From the NCBI RefSeq assembly GCF_003286085.1, contig NW_020825289.1, positions 20,796,001-20,860,000 of the forward strand: 64,000 bases of DNA. The letters run 5' to 3'. Below the pieces are notes generated by a model that saw only the letters and a program-made list of their open reading frames with translations, ran no database searches and was not told where the DNA came from. The translations under genes were made by a program, and so were the position numbers. The stretch is from Drosophila persimilis (taxonomy: Eukaryota; Arthropoda; Insecta; Diptera; Drosophilidae). Below are positions 1 through 9,922 of this stretch, piece by piece; positions within the stretch are counted from its first letter, which is position 1; the number at the start of each line of letters is the position of its first letter.

Positions 1-233
1 TAATTTTGATATTTTGTATCTTGTTTTCCTCTGAATTCATCAGAAAAATTAATAAATAGCTTTCCAGAGCTGATTGCGTTACCGTCCCGGCCAAGGCGAC
101 ATTCGAGTTAATAACAATGTTCTCTGCGGACGCTGCGACCCGCACCACACAACTTCAAGCGCAAAAAAAGTTAATAATAAAATAAAAACCACACAAAAAT
201 TAAAAACGCTGCCGCTCCACACCAGTGTGACCG
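1..233 (-). promoter_or_regulatory. Leftward housekeeping-type promoter and probable 5' UTR of an unseen gene
   Basis: Read on the minus strand, positions 223-233 are CGGTCACACTG, an exact match to Ohler motif 1 (YGGTCACACTR, bound by M1BP). Just upstream on the same strand, about 240-310, are several GTATATTT blocks of the Ohler motif 6 type. This order, motif 6 then motif 1, is the usual arrangement near dispersed TATA-less start sites of housekeeping genes. I infer a start site near 225 with transcription leaving the window on the left. Positions 1-220 would then be 5' UTR or first exon; I see no convincing coding sequence there. The gene cannot be named from this window. Confidence 0.5.
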
Positions 234-1440
234 CGGGTTAAAATATACGGTCCTACCCTCAGAAATATACCAAAATATACCGTCTCATTTTAAAAATATA
301 CCGTAAAAATACTGACCAAGTCAAGTTGTACTAAAATATTCTTCGATTTTGATATTCCGACGAATATTACTAGCTATATAGAACATTTAGCCATGCCCAC
401 ATAATTTTATCCGATTAATGAATCAATTTTCTACTTAACTGGCTTATTTTAACTACTTGCTTTTATTGCATTTTGCGTAAAATGCGGTTTTAGCGAAACA
501 TGTCAAACAAAAAGCAAGTAGCGAAATAGGTTAATCAAAACAAACGAAAAGGGAAATTCGTTCATATTGCTCAATTTTTATATTCCATTGAATAATACTG
601 ATTAATTAAATCTCTTAGAAATGCCCACATAATTTTATCCCATTGATGAATAAATGTTCTGCAAGATTGGATAGTTTTCAATCCTTGCTTTTATTGTATT
701 TATTGTAAAAAAAGGTTCAAACGAAAAAGTTCAACAAAAAAAGAGTCGCTATATTGCGTGAAAGCCGTAGTATAGGCCTTTGTATACCCTATTTTGTTAA
801 TTGTATATGAAAGTATATATATTGATATGAAGATAAAATGTAACTAATAAAGACCTTTTCTCAAATTGACATTTTTTAGACATATTCATTTATATGATGA
901 GTGTTTTGTATATATATCTCGATCCTGATACCTATTCTTGGTCCCTACAAGAAGACAATAAGCTTCAAAATATCGTTGAAATATTAAAAAAATATAATAA
1001 ATAATATTGAATAATATTAAAATATTTCAGAAATAAATTGTTTTTGCCTGGGATGTCAAACATATTCACAGTTCTATAACATCCATTACCCCCAGGGTAT
1101 GTGTGCATGGAATGGGACTCATTGTTGTTACAGATTCTACCCGATTCAAATAAATACCAAAATATACGGTCTCATTTGAAAAATACACCGAGTGGTGCGC
1201 GCCAAATCGAACTTTTTTGAATGTGAGCGACAAGGATTTAAATGTTGTCAACCGGGCCTTTATCTATGCCCACTCAATTTTATACGTTTGATGAATCAAT
1301 TCTATACATGATTGGCCTATTCGAAATACTTGCTTTTATTGGATTTCTATATACCGTTGAAAATTAAATGAATAGATTGATGAATTGACAAAATAAACAA
1401 GCTTTTCTATAGCTTTTCCCCAGGGTATGCCGAATTTACT
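234..1440. repeat. AT-rich intergenic DNA with degenerate duplicated units
   Basis: An 82-bp sequence starting ATGCCCAC and ending near CTTTTATTG occurs three times in direct orientation, at 393-474, 622-703 and 1266-1347, with clear but imperfect similarity. Flanks of the first two copies also resemble each other, so about 320-540 and 550-765 look like a tandem duplication with a period of 229 bp. The third copy is preceded by a motif-6-like stretch at about 1150-1190, matching the arrangement upstream of the first copy. No gene is supported here. It could be a duplicated upstream region or a decayed mobile element. Confidence 0.55.
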
Positions 1441-1457
1441 CATTTCGGAAAAGCTCC

Positions 1458-1496
1458 TATCGATACCTAATTAAACCAATCAATACCATATCGATA
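1458..1496. promoter_or_regulatory. Two perfect DRE sites (TATCGATA)
   Basis: TATCGATA, the palindromic DNA replication-related element bound by DREF, occurs exactly at 1458-1465 and 1489-1496. DRE pairs are typical of housekeeping-gene promoters in flies. No start site is obvious beside them. They could serve an upstream start for the gene to the left, or an unrecognised transcript. Confidence 0.5.
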
Positions 1497-1499
1497 GTG

Positions 1500-2087
1500 A
1501 TCGCGATTTGAATTGAAAAGCGGGGGACAACAGGCTCACATTTAACATTTAAATATATTTTTATATTTCGTATTTGGAGTTAGATTTAGTATAGTTTTGT
1601 GTAGGTCTAGACTATCAGCGAGCGGTTTACAAACAGTATCAACAAAAAACACACTTGTTAATAGAAGTACGATAACAAAACATAGAAACGTGATGTGATT
1701 GTGTTGCACCCTTCACAGCTGGAGAGTAGAGAGAAATATTCAATCTAGCGATAGGAAATTGCTTATAGTTCTTAGAGTGTTGATCTTAGTTTATGGACTG
1801 TGAAGGGTATACGCAGTTGCACACAGTTCCTTTGTAGGTTTCTTAGTAGGTATGTAGTTAAAGGTATTCGTATTCCATTAGCTTATCAACAGATTATTTG
1901 AACTATTGTTTTGCTTGATATTAATTTAATTTGGTTCGTGTTTGCTCTAAACCGGAGCGCGCGGTAATCAGAGCCCAACGTAAAATGAAATTTTGAAAAA
2001 TCTGTTATTGCCAAACACGCAGAAGGAATACCCTTAGTAATTATCTAACGTATATGTACTTTGTATTGATATTCGCCAGCGGCTGAT
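1500..2087 (-). other. Diap2: Probable Diap2 3' UTR and downstream flank
   Basis: This AT-rich sequence follows the Diap2 stop codon on the minus strand and holds no credible coding sequence. The 3' UTR should lie in here, but I cannot fix the polyadenylation site because no unambiguous AATAAA stood out in the right orientation. Confidence 0.35.
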
Positions 2088-3698
2088 TTACGATAGAAAT
2101 GTGCGCACAAATCCCTTGATGTCGGCGCGGCACAAGGGACAGTTGGCCACGCTGGGAGCGCACTGATTGCATGTCGCTGCAGTGAGAGAGGGTTTGCGAT
2201 TGAGATAACAGCGCATATAGATGGGGGGGGCATGGCATGACTTACCTAAGTGACCGCAGGGTAGGAACACCACCCCAACCTCCTCGTCCAAACACACTTT
2301 ACACAGACGGGCGTCCTTCAGCTGACGGTTCTCCTCCTCCAGTGAAATGTTGCCATTTGGCGGTGCCACAGACATTCTCTGCATCTGCTCCGAGATGTTC
2401 GCCTCGGGAACGACAGACGGCTCTGCCTTGTTCTGCATGGAATCGGAGGATACTGCCGCTTTGCTGGTGGTTGCCTGACAGCAATCAAGGGGCGGTGCAG
2501 TCGGCTCTGTTGGCTCCCGCACCTCGAGGGCTGTTTCACAACCAGCCTCGTCGAAGATGGCATGCAGCAGTTCATCCAGTGTTTCGAAAGCAGAGCCTGA
2601 ACTGGAAAGCTTGCGTTGAATAGTGTTTCTCAACACTCCTCCGTTTATGCCCAGGGCGAGGGCTTCTTTGGCCGGGCTCTCATCCATTAGGGCATTCAGC
2701 TGGAGAGCAGGAGCCGTTGCTATCTGGGATCCAGACGATGCCGCCATAGCCTCACCCACCTCACGCACAAAGGTTGGTCCCTTGGCCAGCAGCACAAACT
2801 GACATTTGGGCGACCATTTAGCGTGCTCGTGCCAGGGCTCGTCCTCCTTCTGCCAGGAGCGCAGACCAATGTTGCAGTGGAAGCAGCGAACCTGATCAGC
2901 GATCTTCTGATAAAAGAGACCTGCCTGGGCGAGTGGCTCGGGAGGCTGAATGTTCCCAATGGGCCAGTCGGTGAACGTGCGCAGTCGCGAGTCCACGCAG
3001 GCGAAGTTTGGAAGTTTCGGCTGGGTTGTGGGCTGAATTCCCAGCTCTTCCAGATTCTTTCCAGCGGCAAATTCGATAAGCGGTCCCATTTGGACACGCG
3101 GACAGTTGGGGAAGAAGCGTCGATGCTCGTCGAAGGCGTTGTCGTTTTTCTCCCACTTGGCTATAACGCCATTACACCATACGCACTTGACATGATCCAA
3201 GCGATTTAGATAGTAAAAACCAGCCTTGGCCAGAGCCTGAGGCGTAACGTTAGGATTCTAGGGGGAAAAGAGTGAGATTTATGCATTTCTAGAGGATCGA
3301 GTCTATTTTTCACTCACTGGCCAGTCCTTGAATGTCTCCAAGCGATTCGCTTCCAGGTGAAGATCAGGACAGGCACATGGGGAGGCAGTACCGCCGCCAT
3401 CCACCATGGTGTTGCCTTCGCTGTCATTCTCCTGACTCAGCGTGATATTGCCGCAGTGACTGGGGGCCAGCACCATGGAGCAAATTGGGGAGCAGCGTCG
3501 ATGTCTTTCGGCCACTTGATCCCCGTACTCCCACCTATCGATGCGCACATGACACCAGTTGCACTCCGCCTCCAGCCAATTCCCCGTGGCAAAGAAACCA
3601 TTCGTCACCAAATCCTCGGCACTGACGGGGGCATTCAGAGGCCATTGCACAAATGTGGCTGTGCGTACGCTCTCCAGCTCCAGTCGAAGTTCCGTCAT
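2088..3698 (-). CDS. Diap2: Death-associated inhibitor of apoptosis 2 (BIR x3, UBA, RING E3 ligase)
   Basis: Three exons, 3698-3318, 3257-2246 and 2176-2088, join to 493 residues, close to the 498 I recall for the fly protein. The chosen ATG at 3698 gives the expected start MTELRLELES. Three BIR zinc sites are visible: C46/C49/H66/C73, C152/C155/H172/C179 and C252/C255/H272/C279. A UBA-like segment spans about 320-370. A C-terminal RING runs from C446 to C480 (C446, C449, C461, H463, C467, C470, C477, C480), and the protein ends RTFLS. In flies Diap2 binds caspases and reaper-type antagonists and is the K63-ubiquitin ligase of the IMD immune pathway. The second intron, 69 bp inside the RING, is a multiple of three and stop-free. 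The upstream neighbour is divergently transcribed 243 bp away. Confidence 0.96.
2177..2245 (-). other. Diap2: Intron 2 of Diap2, in-frame and stop-free
   Basis: On the minus strand the donor is G|GTAAGT after the codons for LPCGHL, and the acceptor is CTGCAG|CG before the codons for ATCNQC. Splicing restores the normal RING spacing. The intron is 69 nt (23 codons) and has no stop in the reading frame. Confidence 0.9.
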
Positions 3699-3941
3699 TG
3701 TTGACGCACAAAAGAGTCACTTCTATCCGTTCGTCTATATAGTCTGTTGTGTATGAAATTCTCCTTACAGTGATGTAATTTGATGTAATTTAAGGATTTC
3801 TTTGACAGAAAATCAAAACAAGAAAAATTATTGATTGCCAGCTAGAGAATGGAGAACTATCGACATAACTATCGCATTCAGAGAGGCATTTCAGAGTTCG
3901 GTCCCATTGTTTTTAGTGAAACAGCTGTTTAGCAAAGCATA
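3699..3941. promoter_or_regulatory. Bidirectional promoter region between Diap2 and the TXNDC15-like gene
   Basis: The two start codons are 243 bp apart on opposite strands, so both promoters must share this interval. AACAGCTGTT at 3920-3929 matches Ohler motif 5 (AWCAGCTGWT), a core-promoter E-box, 12 bp before the plus-strand ATG. Partial DRE-like ATCGA words occur near 3855-3875. No TATA box is evident. Confidence 0.55.
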
Positions 3942-4907
3942 ATGAACCAAAATTTATTGTTTATATTTTGTAAGTGTTTTGAAGAATATTGAGAAAAGAC
4001 AATAGAGTGACTTGCTTTTATTATTGCAGTTCTGTATATCTCGCGATCAAATGCTGAACTCTCTGGCCTTCTGAGTGCCCTGCAATACTTTGGGCTCTAC
4101 GGCAATGGATCGGATTCCCTGGGACAGTCTCGCGGTCAATGCGAGTATACGTTTGAATCGTTCGCCCTACTGGGTGATCGGCATACTTGCGCGCCAGACG
4201 ATGAGCATATACTGCACCTGACTCAGCTGCCACCGCAGCGCAAGCCGCCCATCATGATCAAGTGCTTGCAGCCGGAGCCAGCGGCCGACAATGGCAACGG
4301 AACCGAGACTGTGCCCAAGCTGCTGATAATGAGGAGTGGCAAGGAGATTCTGAACCTGCTTAAGCCCATTGGCAATGCTACCAAGCGGCACGAGCACGGC
4401 AGCTGTGTGGTTGTCCACTTTTGCACGGCCACAAGCTTGGAGTGCTCTCGTGTGGCGCCCGTGATAAACCTTCTGCCTCACCTATTTCCCACGCTGCCCG
4501 TCGCCTACATCGATGCGTACGAGTTTACCCCCTTCAACGCCGAGTTCGGTATTGTTTCGCTGCCGACGCTGATGATCTTCCATCAGGGACGACCGTTGAT
4601 CAAGTACGATACCTCCTGGACGGACTCGGAAAAGCGCGCCTTTGGCAGGTTCATCATGCGCCACACCAACGTAAAGACAGTGGATCCCAAGAGCATTGAT
4701 CCACAAATCTTGCAGCGAACGCTCACCGAGCCCCTTTCCAACACGCCGGAGGTGCAGACCGATTACTACCTGGGCATGGCCTGGGCCTTTATCCTGCTCT
4801 GCCTGGGCAACTATGTGAGGGGCACGGTCTTCTGGAAGCAGCTTATAGCGATGGTGCAGCGCAACTGGCGAGAGTCTGAGGAGACGCAAATGGATGTCGT
4901 TGACTAA
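3942..4907 (+). CDS. Thioredoxin-fold ER membrane protein, TXNDC15-like
   Basis: Exon 1 (3942-3969) carries the ATG and ends at donor T|GTAAGT. After a 60-bp intron, exon 2 (4030-4907) gives a 301-residue product. Residues 1-18, MNQNLLFIFFLYISRSNA, form a signal peptide. A thioredoxin-like domain lies at about 120-235, with its cis-proline in the motif VSLPTL. A C-terminal hydrophobic segment (YYLGMAWAFILLCLGNYV) predicts a single membrane span. The overall plan, signal, divergent thioredoxin domain and C-terminal anchor, matches vertebrate TXNDC15, an ER membrane protein linked to cilia. The usual CXXC active site is missing: the aligned stretch reads CTATSLEC, so it is probably not an oxidoreductase. 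It is divergent from Diap2 and convergent with Mlf. I do not recall a fly gene symbol with certainty. Confidence 0.85.
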
Positions 4908-5802
4908 TAGTGCAAAAGGTGGTCTTGGGGCGGGGCAGACCGGCCTGGCCTGTCTTTCGGAAGCAAAGTACATACGCTTTACATTTACTAATGTAATGTA
5001 TTTAATGATTTAATTAAATTCACATCAACGTTACTTAAGCCTTATTTAGTATTATATATATTCGTGTGTATATATATATATTGGGGGGAATTGTAATTGT
5101 AATGTTAAGATCCTTCAAAATTAGTTAGATTCCTTCATATCCGTCGTCTCCGGTCCGTAATTAAAGCTTAGCGTCTAACCAAATCTAGACCAACTTGAGA
5201 ATGTATCCAAATAGGTAAGAGTAAAACCGAAATGGCATTCATTGCTTGTCTGAAATCATCTTAATTTTGATTCTTTAGTATCGCACAACTCAAGTAATCG
5301 TTAGCCTGTGTCGCTGTTTTGAGAATTTATCAAAAAAGTAGGAGTAAAACCGAAATTGCATTCATTGCTTGTCTCAAGTCATTTTCACTTTGATTTTTTA
5401 CTATCGTACAACTCAAGTATTCGTTAGCCAGTTTCGCTGTATTGAAAATTTTCTGGGAAGAGTGTGAGTGCTTTTAGTTGGAGCAGCGGCTTGACAATGC
5501 CAGAGCGGTGTTTGTGCCATGCCTGCGGGTCAGTACGAAAGTCGGGTAAGGAACATATACCTGTCGCAGACAGATAGTTATGTCTAGTTGGAATTGACAA
5601 TATATAACCCACGACAACGCAGGCAGGACAACGCACAAAACAGCTGTGTGTGTGTATAGTGTGTGGTGTGTATCTTTTCTAAAACATAATTAAGTGTACT
5701 TTTGGAACAGGATCAGCGTTAGCTGTCCAGTGGTGCGTGTGTGTGTAGTTGTATGTGGTTGGAGATGAACAATTGTGTGTTTTTGCAGTGGGAGCGTGTC
5801 TT
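4908..5802. other. Convergent 3' UTR region of the TXNDC15-like gene and Mlf
   Basis: The genes on the two sides end facing each other. ATTAAA at 5013-5018 (plus), about 105 nt past the stop, is a plausible poly(A) signal. The complementary word at 5000-5005 could serve Mlf on the minus strand. Most of the rest is probably Mlf 3' UTR. It includes a 123-bp direct tandem duplication, listed separately. Confidence 0.5.
5195..5440. repeat. 123-bp direct tandem duplication
   Basis: About 5195-5317 is repeated at 5318-5440 with moderate divergence. Anchors at exactly 123-bp spacing include GTAAAACCGAAAT (5221 and 5344), ATTCATTGCTTGTCT, and ACAACTCAAGTA followed by TCGTTAGCC. It lies in the probable Mlf 3' UTR. 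Confidence 0.8.
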
Positions 5803-8800
5803 CTATTTCTTGGCCCGCTTGCCCGACTTGGCACTTGATGATTCGCCGCCATTTTCTGTGTGGTGGTGGTGGCTGTTCTTCATGGGGCGCTGCTGGCGCC
5901 TTGGATGTGCCGCATAAGGATGTGGATGTTTGCTAGTCATGGGATTTGAAGAATAAATAAACACAAATTAGTGACATTATCAACTCGATTCAACATCGTT
6001 TCGTAAGCAAATAACTTAAACAAAAGACTCAAAATCATAGGTAATCATTCGTAGACAGGCCAATTCAAACGGAACGTAAATGGTAATATGGTAATGATGG
6101 CGGGAAGATAGCAGTCGGCGGGGGGTGGTGGTTTAGATGAGTAAGCATGATTAAGATGAAGGGAGCAACAGCAGGGATGATAGGTCGCGCGCAGTTAGTA
6201 GTGTGTCGTAGAGAATAGTACGGGGAATGGTGGAGGCGTCGATGGCGATGGCAGTCCGTAGCACAACGAATTCGCAGCCGCAGCAGCAGCAGCAGCAACA
6301 ACAACGTTCGAATTTTGCGTTCGATTTAGATCGTCGATGAACAATTTTGGCGTCGTAACAGAGTAAAACGTAAAGTAAATCAAATGCGAAGTCGAATACA
6401 GTTGCCCTCGCAGATGATAACTGAAGGATTACGGATACGGATACGCTTTTCGGTGGGGGTTTTAAGTGTAGTACGAGAAAAAGACAACTCAGACCCGCTA
6501 CATGCTTCTCTTGTTTGTAGTACATACAATACATACTAGATGTTATACATATGCGAGTATATAGAGCTAAAGGAGTGTGTGGTGGTGGTGGTGGTGGGAG
6601 GAGAGTTGGTTGCGGCAGCCTTACACATAGCATGTGGCACGGCTCGTGGCGTAACTGCTGCATTGCGTGGGCACACGTTGGCGTTGACGGAACGATGGTT
6701 GGTTTGGTGTTGGTGTTGCTTGTGGCTGTGATGATGCGTAGCATTGATGACGGCCGTCGAACGTGAGCGTCACGTCATATCGGGGGTTAGTATTGGATCG
6801 CACGATGATCGAAGAACGCCGAATGCTGTTGTCATTATCGTTACGTTGATTTATATGTTGTTGTTTGGGGTTAAATATGGTCATATGAATATTGTTTGCT
6901 TGGATTAAAATAAGTTTCGGTTTTTGTATTGCTTTGGTTGATTTCTGTTCTACTTTCGATGGTACCGGGAGTTATATAGACGCCAGTCTCTGCATAAATC
7001 GAAAGTACATAATAAGTGTTGGTAGAGAAGAGGGAGAGAGATCAACAAGTCGTTAAAAGAGTTGTAAATTGCGAATGTAAGGAAGCTACAGGGATATAAA
7101 TAGACAATCGGAAAACAGACCATACATTTTGGCGATTATACGATTCGGATTCGGTTTTCCGAATACAATCTTTAAACGTGGTATTAACGCCGTGGTATTT
7201 TGCAAATATGTAACTCGAAGCAGGCTGCAAGATGGATGATCTTTGTAGGCATATACAAAATATAAGCAATAGAACTTGAACGTAACGTAACGTAAGGCTG
7301 CTGGCCGGCTTTTCTAGGGATTAGATTAGGCCAAATCCTTTTTGGCAGACAGACTGTCCTGGGCTGGATCTGTCTGGGGGAAACAAACCTTGGCGTGGCT
7401 GCAATGCTGTGACTGCCGCTGGAAATCGTGGCCAGCGGCGAGGACGCGGGGGTACGCAGAGGTCGACGGGGAGTGGCCAAGTGTTGCCCATTGCGCATGT
7501 AGGCGCGTCGCGAATTTCCAATGCTCACGTAGTTGTTGTTCGATGGATCATGTACCGTTGGGGAGGACGACTCTGTGGTTGTTGTTGTTGCTGCTGCTGT
7601 AGCATTGCGGCTGTCGTCGTAGTATGGAATCGATTCGAAGAAAAGTTGGAAAATATTACAATACGTTTGGCGAGTCTTTGGTGTGTTTGGTTGGCAACTA
7701 TTCGAGGCAGTCCGTTGCGTATAACGCGTTAACGCGCTAGAGTGGTTAGGGTAGGCGATGAATGAGTGGAGTAGAGTACCCGATAAAGAAGTAGTATTCC
7801 AAAGGAATCGTGGATTGGGGTGGGCAAAGTAAAGGCAAAGGCAAAGGAAAACAATGAACAAATTTTACAAAAAAGAAAAGGTTCTTGATCTTCTTGGAAA
7901 GTGCCGCCTACCTCAGCGCTCAGTGTTGGTCTTTCGTTATATATATAGTATATGATCATTATTTGATATATTTTCTTTACTTTTCTTTTCTTTTCTGGTT
8001 TGGCTTTCTTTTGGTTTTTGAACGTTGTTGGGAATGTAAAAGCAGACATTTATAATATGCAATTCAATTCTTTTTTTGTTCTGATAGTTAGTAAAATATA
8101 CTGGTATGTACGTTAGATTTTAGTAATTGTATCTGCAAGTAAATACAAACGTTTCAATTTAGCAACAAGTTGTGTGAGGGTTAGACAAGTGGGGTGTCGG
8201 GGGTCGGGTGTCGGGGGTATGGGTCAAATGCTACAACGCAAATTGCTAGACCTACACACGTATCGGGGCGTACACGTACTGGGGTACTGGAGCTGCAGCC
8301 ACATCAGGCCACAGTTAACGTCTGTGGACACACACTCACCTTCCGTGCGGAGCCGTTGAAGGTGCTGGCAGCGTTGGCAACTGGCGGCCAGCGGACGAGC
8401 GGCCCTGCGGCTGCTGCTCCTGGATCACACAGTCATCATCGTCGTCGTCATCCTCGACAGGCTCAATGGTCAGTGTAGAGGTCGAGGCGGCTGGCGGAGG
8501 TGCACGAATGGCCTGCATGCCACCATGACGGCCGTGTGGACCGCCTCCGCGATGGGCGCGAGTGGTAAACTCGCGGTCGAACTGCTCGGCCTCTTCCTCG
8601 TCCAGGTTGATGAACTCCTGACGTTCTTCCAGCTGGCCCGAGCGCATGTCCTGCTCCTTCTCAATGATGTGGGCGCGCTCTCCAATGTGATGACCGATGG
8701 CCATTTTCTTCACGCCTGTGCGCGAGTCCTGGACTGTTTTACGGGTCTCGCGAACGCCACCTGGGCCGGTTTTGGTGCTGGTGCTGGCCTGGTAGATCTG

Positions 8801-9922
8801 TGGGCGGCCGTCGGGTCCCGATGACATGGTCATCACGGTGCTTTGGCAAAACGAAGCGCCTGGATTGGCGCCAATATCTATATAAGGTAGGGATCATTAT
8901 CATTGATCATTGATTTTTGTTCAGGCTTGATCAGAACTTACCGGCATTGAGCAAACGATTGAAATTTGGCATCATGGGCATGCCGAACATACCCATGGCG
9001 GGCATGGCAGCCATTTGATGGGGGCCGCCCTGCTGGAATCCAGGATCGAATGGCGATCCCTGCATGAAAGGATCCGGCATGAATGTGTTCATCAAGCGGT
9101 TCATCGAGCGCATTTGCATACCCATGGCATTCATGGTATGGTTCATGTTCATGTGGTTACTGTTTGAATAATGGAATTTATTAGAACACTTTTTAATTTA
9201 CCCAATATACGGTATACTCTTTGGCCATTTCCTCGTCTTCATTAGCAGGATTCAATCTTTTTTTGCGAGAATTTTTTTTCGATTTCGACTGTTTACTCAT
9301 TCTAAATCGCGATTTCAAAATAAAAGCGAATCCCAAAAACTAACAAATTTGAATATGATGTTTCTGAAATCTATTTGAATTTTTGTATCAACATTTTACA
9401 ACAAACTAACCCTTGTCTGGTTTTTGTTGCCTGTGTGTGACATTAGCTTGAGGGGTTGCTAGCTTGACGCAGAAATAAACGAAACAAATTCAATTTAATG
9501 CATTGATTGCGGGCCCTGCAGTCGTTCTTTTTAAAATTATTGATTATTACGTCTTCTTTTCACGCATGCTGCACACACACACCCCCACACACGCATACAC
9601 AAACTGGAACACACACGTGAAAATACGAAGCATTGCATGTATCCGTCAGTTTTGCGCAATTTCCCCCGCAAATTGTCGAGATGAACTGTTAGCCAGTGCG
9701 AAAACCTATATCCCTATGTAATAAACAATAAAGTGCCAACGCTAGGCTGTTTTCAGAAGCCACACCGAGCATCACGAATACACATATATGTAGGTACATA
9801 GTGCCGAGGAACAACCAGCTGCAGCCAGTTCAGACTGGCTAAAAAGGTGTTGGTACTTACTTCATTAGTCCCAAATCATCGTCGAAGTCTCCCATCAGTC
9901 CCAATGCACCGAAAAGTGACAT
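5803..9922 (-). CDS. Mlf: Myeloid leukemia factor (MLF family adaptor)
   Basis: Exons 9922-9861, 9159-8942, 8877-8340 and 5932-5803 join in phase to 315 residues. The start MSLFGALGLMGDFDDDLGLM and the Met/Asn/Gly-rich N-terminus (about 20-90) are characteristic of fly MLF. The conserved MLF core spans about 95-200 and includes DGRPQIYQASTSTKTGPGG and KKMAIGHHIGERAHIIEKEQ. It is followed by an acidic run of seven Asp and a basic C-terminus ending SAKSGKRAKK, which could be a nuclear localisation signal. In flies Mlf interacts with DREF and stabilises the RUNX factor Lozenge. All introns use GTAAGT/GTGAGT donors. The 2.4-kb last intron contains a second candidate C-terminal exon. The promoter is motif 1/motif 6 type, about 70 bp upstream of the ATG. 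Confidence 0.93.
5933..7183 (-). other. Mlf: Mlf last intron, distal part (no gene seen)
   Basis: Non-coding sequence between the common last exon and the candidate alternative terminal exon. It would serve as 3' UTR if the alternative exon is used. Contents are simple (CAG)n/(CAA)n near 6275-6304 and (GTG)n near 6578-6597. Long frames through it are low-complexity and do not look like genes. Confidence 0.5.
7184..7610 (-). CDS. Mlf: Candidate alternative C-terminal exon of Mlf
   Basis: On the minus strand an acceptor (GACGACAG|CC, with a pyrimidine tract TTTTCCAACTTTTCTTC before it) opens at 7610 in exactly the phase left by the Mlf donor at 8340. The frame continues without a stop to 7184, giving RNATAAAT, SNNNYVSIGNSRRAYMRNGQ, ATPRRPLRTPASSPLATIS and PRFVSPRQIQPRTV. 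The composition, Ser/Pro/Arg-rich with ordinary fly codons, looks coding rather than random. An isoform using it would be about 414 residues if read to the stop at 7184; a donor inside the exon could shorten it. I judge it likely but unproven. Confidence 0.5.
7611..8339 (-). other. Mlf: Mlf intron, proximal part
   Basis: Non-coding, starting with the strong GTGAGT donor after Mlf codon 272. It includes the branch/pyrimidine region of the alternative exon. Nothing else is recognisable. Confidence 0.6.
9160..9860 (-). other. Mlf: Mlf intron 1
   Basis: 701-bp intron with donor AA|GTAAGT and acceptor AACAG|T, phase 2. It contains a 35-codon open frame on the sense strand (9300-9193), described separately, and otherwise only AT-rich DNA and a short CA-rich stretch near 9572-9600. 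Confidence 0.85.
9193..9300 (-). CDS. 35-residue open frame inside Mlf intron 1, function unknown
   Basis: From ATG at 9300 the frame reads MSKQSKSKKNSRKKRLNPAN, then acidic EDEEMAKEYTVYWVN, to TAA at 9193. It is strongly basic then acidic, with no low-complexity DNA basis beyond an A run. A GTAAAT donor-like word overlaps the codons after YW, so it could be a first exon. I recognise no family. The pattern of a basic tail, an acidic patch and EYTV faintly recalls the start of HP1-type chromodomain proteins, which is only a guess. It cannot splice in frame to Mlf exon 2 from that donor (phase 0 versus phase 2). Confidence 0.25.
   Translation of the reverse strand: MSKQSKSKKNSRKKRLNPANEDEEMAKEYTVYWVN

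Noticed and set aside
6151..6744. 197-codon minus-strand frame in the Mlf intron
   Set aside because: Driven by CAG/CAA and GTG repeats (Cys, Pro and His runs); no homology recognised.
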